NCBI GenBank assembly: GCA_028622995.1
Contig: JAJQJQ010000036.1
Location: 1,240,001-1,304,000, forward strand
Reading direction: 5' to 3'
From: Panagrolaimus kolymaensis
Taxonomy: Eukaryota; Nematoda; Chromadorea; Rhabditida; Panagrolaimidae
DNA length: 64,000 nt
Shown in pieces: positions 56,652-64,000 of this stretch (its first letter is position 1; each line of letters opens with the position of its first letter). The notes under the pieces are model-generated. The model was given only the letters and a program-made list of their open reading frames with translations, made no database searches and was not told where the DNA came from. The position numbers were made by a program, and so were the translations under genes.

Positions 56652-58014
56652 ATGAAATGGTTGTTGTGTCTCTTACTTTTTATGGGAATCTTTGATTCAA
56701 CTTGTTGCAATGAAAATGTTTGTGTTGTCAACTTTTTTTTCTTCTAAATATCTAATTATTATTTTTAAGCGTATTGTTCATGGAGAACCAGCACCTAAGG
56801 GATTATATAAATTTCTTCCTAAATTAAAAACTGTTACCCCAGTACGTGAAAATGGATATGGCGTAATTTGGCAATATTTTGTAAATACTTTTTAACTTTT
56901 TATTCGGTATTCAAAATCATTATTTAATATTTTTATTGTTTTAGTGTTCATCAACGATAATTTCAAGTCGTCATGTTCTTACTGATGCTCATTGTGTTGT
57001 TGATTCTGGCACCGGTCCAATGTAAGTAATTTCTTTAATATTTTTTTTCATTTGCTTTATATACATATTTTAGCACTCGAGATTGGCCACTCTTTATTGA
57101 TATTCGTCCGATCGAAAAAAATTATTACGACATTTCTATGAAGAAGTTTGGAATGGCGGCAGAAAAAGTATATATTCATCGTGGATATAATGGTTGTAAA
57201 GATGATGCCCAATATAATGATATTGCAATTCTTGAATTTCCTGAATATGTCAACTTTTCCATTGATCCTGTGAAACTTGCTAAAGATTATGTTGACAACT
57301 ATAATGATACTGCAATCGCTGCTGGTTATGGTAACTATATATACAATGGTAAGGATTAGAATAACTTTTTAGACTTTCATGTTTCTACTATATTTTTAGC
57401 TACGGCAATTAAAGTGGAAAATATACCTTCGCCAGAATTACTTCATCTGAAAGTTGCTATTCATCCATTTGATCAATACTGTATGCCTGAAGATGGATAT
57501 ACTAAACAAGACGGACTCAAATATCGCAGGTTTTATTATAACTCTAAAAATAAAATTTGCGCCGGTAATATACCTTTACAACGAGCTGATCATGGAGATT
57601 CTGGTGGACCATTACTTTTGGAAAGAAACAATGCTTTTTATCAAATTGGATTATTTAAATCATTATTTGTTGATCCTGAAAATATTGACAAACCTGGTAT
57701 GTTTTTTCTAATCATTTTGATTGATAAACTCAATTTTAGGAATTTATACTCGCATTTCATCATATTGTAAATGGATAGAGAAAGTAACAAAAAATGAAGC
57801 CAAATGTGTATCTTTATATGAATTACCTCCTCCTCATTCTGTTCCAACAACAAAGAAGCCGCAACAACCATCTCCATTTCATCCAAATCCAAAGCCAAAG
57901 CCAAAACAAATAACATTAAAAGAAACAACAACGAAGGACCCAAATGATGCATTGGCTCTCAAATCTCTTCTTAATGTTTTACTTTTTATTGGTGTTTTAA
58001 AACTTTTATTTTGA
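56652..58014 (+). CDS. chymotrypsin-family (S1) serine protease, secreted or membrane-anchored
   Basis: Six exons (56652-56717, 56770-56880, 56945-57021, 57074-57348, 57400-57696, 57740-58014) give 366 residues. A signal peptide (MKWLLCLLLFMGIF) precedes RIVHGE, the conserved start of the mature protease after activation cleavage. The catalytic triad is present: His in LTDAHC, Asp in YNDIAIL and Ser in HGDSGGP. The residue normally forming the 191-220 disulphide is Asp (RADHGDSGGP), and position 189 appears to be Arg, so the specificity pocket is not trypsin-like. A proline/lysine-rich tail ends in a hydrophobic stretch (LLNVLLFIGVLKLLF), which suggests a C-terminal membrane or GPI anchor. 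All splice phases agree. Confidence 0.88.
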
Positions 58015-58750
58015 GTTTTGTAATTAATTAATAATAAACTTGATTAATTTTTAAATGTCTTTTATTTTTTTGTAGATAAAGTCTTTTAATTTCTTCATCG
58101 GGATAAAAACAACGCTTGTATTAAAGGTAAACGTTTTTTTTATTTTTGTTGGTGTTAAATTTTTTTTAAAACTAACATAGTTTTGGAATATTTTGAAACA
58201 AATGTGTTCTAAAATTTTCTTTTTTTGTAATAACTTTAAATTAATTTTAAACCATTATTTTTTAAAATCAAATTACAGTAATTTTTGGACCACCTCATTA
58301 TAGTCTTTTAATTAGGCTTTCTGAAACCATAGATACTTTTAATTTAATTTAATATACAAAAATATTAATTTCAATTTTCTGTTTTCAGGGCTTTTATTGT
58401 TTGGCTTTTTTTGAGGATATTATAATCCATATTAATATTTTTTTCACCCGTTTTTTTGGAAATAACAAAATCAAAACTAAAACCACACAAAAAATGTTAT
58501 TAGAAACATAGCTCTGAAATAATTATATTTTGCAAACCAAAAAATTTATTTATGACCTTTAAATTAAATTATGTAAATAAAATTTAAAAATCTTGGTGGC
58601 ATGCAAATTTAATTTTAAAAAAGGAAGGACTGTGACGGTAGATGTATTTTTTTTGAATTAAATAAATAATTCACAGACATTTTTTTAAAACATTTTTCTC
58701 GTTGACAAAAAAAAGGGCTGTAGGAATTCGTTTGTATTTTCATATTTCCA
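58015..58750. other. intergenic, no gene seen
   Basis: AT-rich spacer between the protease and receptor 3; it should hold the receptor's promoter. Confidence 0.5.
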
Positions 58751-59880
58751 ATGGTGAAATTTGATATTTCCACCGTAGCTAGCCATATTGCAATTTTTCT
58801 TAATGGATTTCTTATTTGGTTAATTTGGAAAAAATCTGGAAAACCTTTGGAAAGTTATCGGAAATTGCTTTATCTTGGTGCAATATTTGATTTTGTTTTT
58901 TCCATTGTTATCGTTCTCGTGGCCCCGAAAGTTGTTTTTTCTAATGATTTTATGTACTATTTTGTTTTAATCGATGGATGGATTGCTTATTTTGGACATC
59001 CTTTCGATTTCTGGCTTACCATTTTCCATGTTTATTTATCCTATTCTTCGATTACCGTTGCTACAGTTCAATATATTTATCGATTTTTGTTAATTCTTTG
59101 GTAAGCCAATATCTTAACTTTACTAGTCAGGAACTTTCTAGATTTTGACAATTTACAGGGATTACACTCTCGACGCGAAAACTTTTTGTGGATTCGTAAT
59201 TTTATCTTTAATTGTTCCATCATATTTTATTTATGTTTTTTACGTAAATTTTTATCCAAAGCCAAATGAAATGGAAATATATGGACCAATTTTATTGGAA
59301 ACTAAAATTATTGAAAAAACTGATTTGAAAAGTTTCATCGTTAGCTTTAGCGTAAGTTTTACTATAAACTTGTAAAAATATATAAAAAAAATGTTGAGTT
59401 TTAGGCTCCTCCATTTGAACAATTAACCTTTTATTCCGCAGCAATTTCCATTGGAAGTTTTGGAATAATTTTATTTTGTTCAGTGGCAGTCATTTTCAAA
59501 TTATGCTTTGTAAAACTTGATAGAAAAATACAAAATCAAATTTCTATTGTCCTTTTTTGCGAGGTAAGAAAGAAGCCAAATTATCACAAAAAATTTTTAA
59601 AGGTATAAAAAATTTATAGGCTCTGGTTCCATTATTGACTATGGTGATTCCATTACAATTTTTTGCATTTTTATCTCAAATTTATCCATGGTTTCCTTCA
59701 GTTTTTAGTTACATCATCGCATTTTCTCCATTATTTAATCCAATCGTAAAAATGATTGTAATTTCACCATTTCGAAGAACTATCTTTTCAATGTTGACTG
59801 GAAAAAGAATTTCAACTTCAGTGGTTGGTAGTTTTCTATTTTCTAAGAGGAATGAGAATGGCGGAATCTTGCCTTCATGA
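58751..59880 (+). CDS. Str/Srd-like serpentine chemoreceptor (receptor 3 of 4), intact
   Basis: Exons 58751-59100, 59159-59351, 59405-59563 and 59620-59880 give 320 residues. Landmarks: IFLNGFLIWLIWKKSGK, YLGAIFDFVFS, DYTLDAKTFCG, MEIYGPILLETKIIEK, SFGIILFCSVAVIFKL and FNPIVKMIVISPFRRTIF. Exon 3 is 15-18 nt shorter than in its paralogues because the WRHQKNFASA loop before TM6 has been lost, which could alter G-protein coupling. Exon 1 is again exactly 350 nt. Exon 2 shares a 45-bp identical tract with receptor 2. Putative ciliary chemosensory receptor; ligand unknown. Confidence 0.85.
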
Positions 59881-60700
59881 GCATCGAAAAATATTTACGC
59901 AAATTTACATATTGTATTTTAGGTTTATTAAATAAATAAAAATTTCGATGATGTAATTTCCTTTCTAGTTAAAATTTTATAAAACTCTAAGACAGCTACT
60001 TTTCTCAATTTCATTCATTTATCTTTTTAAAATTTAATTTATTTCAAGAGTTTATAAGTTATAACACACACTAAAATTTATAAAAAATGTGCGACCCTTT
60101 GTACGCTATAATTACATTTACATAACTTACCTTCCAATAGTACCACCCTGGAAGGAAAAAAAAAGATGCAGGTGTTTATTTTTATTTTTGTTGCCAATTT
60201 TTCTTTTGTAATTATAATTTTATCTATTTTTGGAAAATTTTTCAAAATAAGCATTTTTATCTTTTTTATTATTTTCAAAGATTATGATTGGTTTTTTGGA
60301 CTTCACCAAAGCGCGTTATTTGTTGTATTCTACCTATTTTGAAAAGTTTCCCTCGACTAAAGTTTATGCGTATTTATTTAAAACAAAACAAAAAAAAACT
60401 TTAAACAATTCATTCATTCCTAAAATTATTTATTGTTAGAAGAATTTATTCAGAATATAAATAAAAAATATTAGCTCAAAATTTTCACATAACCTTATAA
60501 ATCTCACACAAAAATAAAATTGCATTGTTTTCTTTATTATTAAAACAAACAAATGCGATGAGAATTTCCGATACAAAACTAAATAAATAAAACTGAAGCA
60601 TAAAAAACAATAGTTTTATTCGACGTCTTTAAATTTCAAATTCATTATTACTTTTTGAATTATTTTTGAATTCAAAGAAAATTTTTGCTTCTAAATAAAA
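59881..60700. other. intergenic, no gene seen
   Basis: Spacer between tandem receptors 3 and 4, AT-rich throughout. Confidence 0.5.
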
Positions 60701-61799
60701 ATGGTTAGATTGGATATTTCCACCGTAGTTCCTCATTTTGCTATTTTATTAAACGGGTTTTTAATTTGGTTAATTTGGAAAAAATCTGGAAAATATCTTG
60801 AAAGTTATAAAAAAATCTTATATCTTGGAGCTATTTTTGATTTTATTTTTTCTATTATCACTGTTTTAACTTTAACTCAAATTGTTGTAACTCAAGATTT
60901 TCTATGGTATTTCATTGTCATCGAAGGTTGGGTTTCATATATTGGTGGGCCTATGGCTTTTTTTCTTACCATTTGTCATATTTATTTATCGTATGCTTCT
61001 ATGACAGTTGCAGGCGTGCAATTTATTTATCGATTTTTTCTTATTTTTTGGTAAGCTTTTTATTGGATCCATCTCCAAATATTGGTGTTTTTTTAGGAAC
61101 ACAACCCTTGGCTTAAAATCATTTTGTGCATTAATGGTTTTATCTTTCATAATTCCTGCATACATCTTTGTTAGATTTTTCATATTTTTTTATCCCGACC
61201 CTATTAAATCTGCAACTTATGGTCCGATGTTGCGTGGATTGGTAACAGTTGAAAATCAAATGCGATGCTTTATTGTTGCGGATATGGTTAGTTACTTGAC
61301 TTGAGAAAAAATTATTTAAAGAAAGGAATTTTTTTTAGAATGGCCCTCTAAGTGCTGTACCTTTTTCAACGGCCCTCGCAATTGGCAGTTTTGGGTTAAT
61401 TATTTTCTGTTCACTTTGTGTAGTTTACAAACTTTGGAGGCATCAAAAAAATTTCGCGAGTGCTGATCGAAAAATTCAAAATCAAATTACCATTGTTTTA
61501 TTTTGCGAGGTTCGTAAAATTTATATATTAATTTTTGTTTCAAAAACAATTTTTGCTTTTTTCAGGCAATGGTCCCATTTTTGACTATGGTAGTTCCGTT
61601 ACAATTTCTAACATATTTTAGTAAAATAATTATTTGGTTTCCATCAGTTTACACATATATTTTGGCTTGTTGCCCTTTGCTTAATCCAATCGTGAAAATG
61701 TTTGTAATTTCGCCATTTCGACGAACCATTTTCGGGAAATTTATTCGCCAAACGAATGCTTCTGTTGTTGTTACGATAAGCAGCTCAACACCACGATAA
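60701..61799 (+). CDS. Str/Srd-like serpentine chemoreceptor (receptor 4 of 4), intact
   Basis: Exons 60701-61050, 61097-61286, 61339-61509 and 61566-61799 give 314 residues. Landmarks: ILLNGFLIWLIWKKSGK, YLGAIFDFIFS, LGLKSFCALMVLSFIIPAY, SFGLIIFCSLCVVYKLW, ADRKIQNQ and LNPIVKMFVISPFRRTIF. Intron 1 is only 46 bp. Exon 2 is the most divergent of the four paralogues, while the end of exon 3 is almost identical to receptor 2 over 66 bp. Same inferred role as the other three receptors. Confidence 0.85.
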
Positions 61800-62622
61800 T
61801 AATGAATTTATTAAAATAAAAAAATTAAAAAGCTGTTATTATTTTTTATAGCCATAAAAATAGAACTCTTTACAATTTTATAGCGAATCAAATTCTAACA
61901 TTTGTTTCTTTTTGTTTTTAAAATTGTTTATCTTTTTTAGTTTTAAATAAATAAACACCACGAACTCGAAAAAATCGGTCAAGCTCGATTTAAATTAATA
62001 AAAAGGAACATAAACAATAAAAAAAAGTAATATTTATCTGATGGCTCAAGATTCGGTGGCCTTTACAATAACCATTAAAGCTTCTAAAATTAAAACATTT
62101 TATTTTTATTTTAATAATTAAAGAAAGCGTTTCATTGTTGAAAGCTTGAATCAAAATTTTCAAAAAAAATATCAAAAATGCATTGTTCAATAGTTTTAAT
62201 ATGCCAGGATCGTAACAAATTTATTTTTTCTTGCTGTATTTTGATTTTCAATAAAACAAAATAATGTTTGACTTACGATAGCTACCATAACATGTAACAT
62301 TCGTATTCGCATAACCGCCAAAAATCTTTCAAAACTTTGACTATTTTCAGAGGCTATAGTATGACAAACTTGGTGTAAACAAACTTTCGGATTTTGCTTG
62401 CTTGTAATGGATTCGAGAATTGCGATGGATTAAAGACATTTCAAGCTATTAAAAAAACGTTTGCTTTTCCTATCAAGTAAGTCATTCCAAAAATACATAC
62501 ATACATTTCAAAGCCTTCTTCAGTAAAAAACTTTTATTTCATAAAACAATCAAAAATTTATTACAGCTATTTTTACAAATTCACATATACATATGGACGA
62601 TTAGTTAAGGTTGCGGTGTTGT
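61800..62622. other. intergenic, no gene seen
   Basis: AT-rich spacer. A short CATA microsatellite occurs near 62495-62505. No coding segment was recognised. Confidence 0.5.
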
Positions 62623-63390
62623 TTAATTATGTCGTGCTTCTTCTTTGAACATTCCAAGAATATCAGCATATGAAAAAAGGATAGACGGAATCGTAATGAG
62701 AATACCAATCAGTAAAATTGTAATTGATCCACACCAAACGCCATATTTAACACGTTTAACATATTTAATTCGAAGTTTAGCAAGATGATCTTTATCACTG
62801 CCATGAGCTTTTTTAGTTGCAGCTTCTTCATCTTCAATGGTTGGAGCTCGAACTTCTGTTGGATTATCAATCTTTGATTCACATTTTGATACTTTGCTTT
62901 TGATTTCCTGAAAAAACAAACAAACATGATTTAGCAAAGATACAAAGGCTGATATTATAATAGCAATAAGTAACACATTAAAGTAGTCACGATAAAGAAG
63001 TTCCCACTTTCCATTATAGTTATCCATAATAATACATGTGCCAAGTAAAAGGCTTACTTCATCTTGAGTTTTTCGAGCACCATTATCTTCCTTTGATTCA
63101 ACCTTTTCTTTCTTTTTCTTATCCTTCTTTCCATCACCTTTCTTGCTTTTCTCACTTTTGATGGATTTATTTGATTTTGATGCACTTTTTACAGGATCAG
63201 CTGATGGAGCAGGTGGTGGTGGTGGAGCAGGTGGTGGTAGAGCAGAACCTCCAAATGCAGGTACTTCATATTGATTTCCATCTGGAGGAGGAGGTGGTGG
63301 ATCTAAAAAAGAGAGAAAATGTTAAGTAATAATGAAAGCAACGTTAATCAACTTACTTCCCATTCCAATAGGTTCATATTGATCTCCCAT
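62623..63390 (-). CDS. proline/lysine-rich membrane protein of unknown function
   Basis: Exons 63390-63357 and 63302-62623 (phase-1 intron) give 237 residues. It begins MGDQYEPIGMG, then proline runs (PPPPPPDGNQYEVPAFGG; PPPAPPPPPAPSADP) and a lysine-rich stretch (SKKGDGKKDKKKKEK). A first hydrophobic segment, FNVLLIAIIISAFVSLL, a charged loop, and a second one, CGSITILLIGILITIPSILF, suggest two membrane helices. A 150-nt portion (62908-63057) has a good donor (GTAAGC) and acceptor (TTTTTTCAG) yet is fully open. If spliced out it would remove the first helix in frame, leaving a 187-residue one-helix form. I do not recognise the family. Confidence 0.65.
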
Positions 63391-63792
63391 GATGATTGAT
63401 GATGTTCTTTTTCTTCTTTAAAAATTTGATGAAAATTCAGCTCACACAACAAATTCAAACCAACCGAAATCGTTTGCGATGAGAAGAAGTGAGAAAAAAA
63501 AGCAACGAAGAAATGAAAGAATGAATGAATTTGAGTGAGTTAGTTGTTTGTTGCATGGGAAAAAACAACAAGAAAGCATGCAAATTTTAACAGGCAATGA
63601 GAAAATTGAAAATGGAAGGCAATGATGCAAAAATTTTAGTTGGAGATTTTGAGGATTATTTTTATCTAGGGTTTCTAAAGAAGGCTTTCTTCTTTTCGAT
63701 GTTAAAGAAAATTGATGATGAAAGTGTCCGAATTATTAACAACAACAAAATTTTATTTATGAACTAACAATAACGAACGAAAAAATACAATT
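63391..63792. other. intergenic, no gene seen
   Basis: Spacer between the start of the proline/lysine-rich gene and the 3' end of the next minus-strand gene. Confidence 0.5.
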
Positions 63793-63943
63793 CTAAGCAG
63801 TTTGATCTTCTTCTTGACAGCTTGAGTTTACCATTGAACTGGCATGAGTATTTTCCGCATCATGATTGATGATGGATTCTTCTTTCATGTCTTCGCCTTT
63901 GATTGCTTGACTAGTTGTATGAGCTATTTTAGGTTCAGGAAAA
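63793..63943 (-). CDS. last exon of a gene running out of the window (partial)
   Basis: A TTTTTTTAG acceptor precedes an open segment of 50 codons ending in TAG at 63795-63793. It encodes an acidic, polar tail (SQAIKGEDMKEESIINHDAE, ending in QEEDQTA) with no recognisable domain. The phase requires two bases from an upstream exon, but none was identified between 63944 and the window edge. It is probably the C-terminus of a protein encoded beyond 64000. Confidence 0.5.
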
Positions 63944-64000
63944 CTAAAAAAATTTTTATGTTAGTAAGAGGAATTACATAAGATGCAAGAAAAGAATGTT

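Noticed and set aside
57641..57952. Minus-strand frame of 103 codons
   Set aside because: Antisense to the last exons of the serine protease, which has intact catalytic motifs and splice phases on the plus strand.

Overview
The window is nuclear DNA of a nematode. It is very AT-rich, with long A/T homopolymers. Most genes are split by short introns (often 45-60 nt) with GT...AG ends. The gene content is typical of worms: serpentine (7TM) chemoreceptors, an SCP/TAPS (CAP) secreted protein, an OST-alpha transporter and an expanded family of F-box-like proteins. The F-box-like family resembles expansions I associate with panagrolaimid (clade IV) nematodes, but the species cannot be fixed from the sequence. 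Exon coordinates were built by hand from splice signals, reading phase and comparison among paralogues.

Layout. 1-11.4 kb is mostly non-coding, with a decayed zinc-knuckle fragment (2.4 kb) and an intact OST-alpha-like gene (3.3-5.2 kb, minus). 11.4-36 kb is the F-box-like cluster, all on the minus strand: six intact members, plus one split by an LTR element and lacking its last exon, one with an internal deletion, and one split by a hAT-type MITE. Between them lie two receptor remnants, a two-part CAP protein and a probable Helitron. 36-43 kb holds an Srg/Srv-like receptor, a tRNA-Ala(AGC) and two Str/Srd-like receptors in divergent orientation. 43-46.7 kb is a BEL/Pao LTR element coding only Gag and protease. 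47-51 kb carries a four-TM protein and a tenth F-box-like member with a coiled-coil N-terminus. 52-56 kb is a secreted mucin-like von Willebrand D gene split by a 1.58-kb hAT-like element. 56.6-58 kb is a complete chymotrypsin-family protease, followed by two more Str/Srd-like receptors (58.7-61.8 kb). A proline/lysine-rich membrane protein and the last exon of another gene close the window.

Two processes dominate. Gene families grow by tandem duplication, with signs of sequence homogenisation between receptor paralogues. Recent mobile elements break coding exons: one LTR element and two hAT-like elements sit inside exons with clean target duplications. All three LTR elements have LTRs that look identical by eye, yet none encodes reverse transcriptase or integrase, so all must be mobilised in trans.
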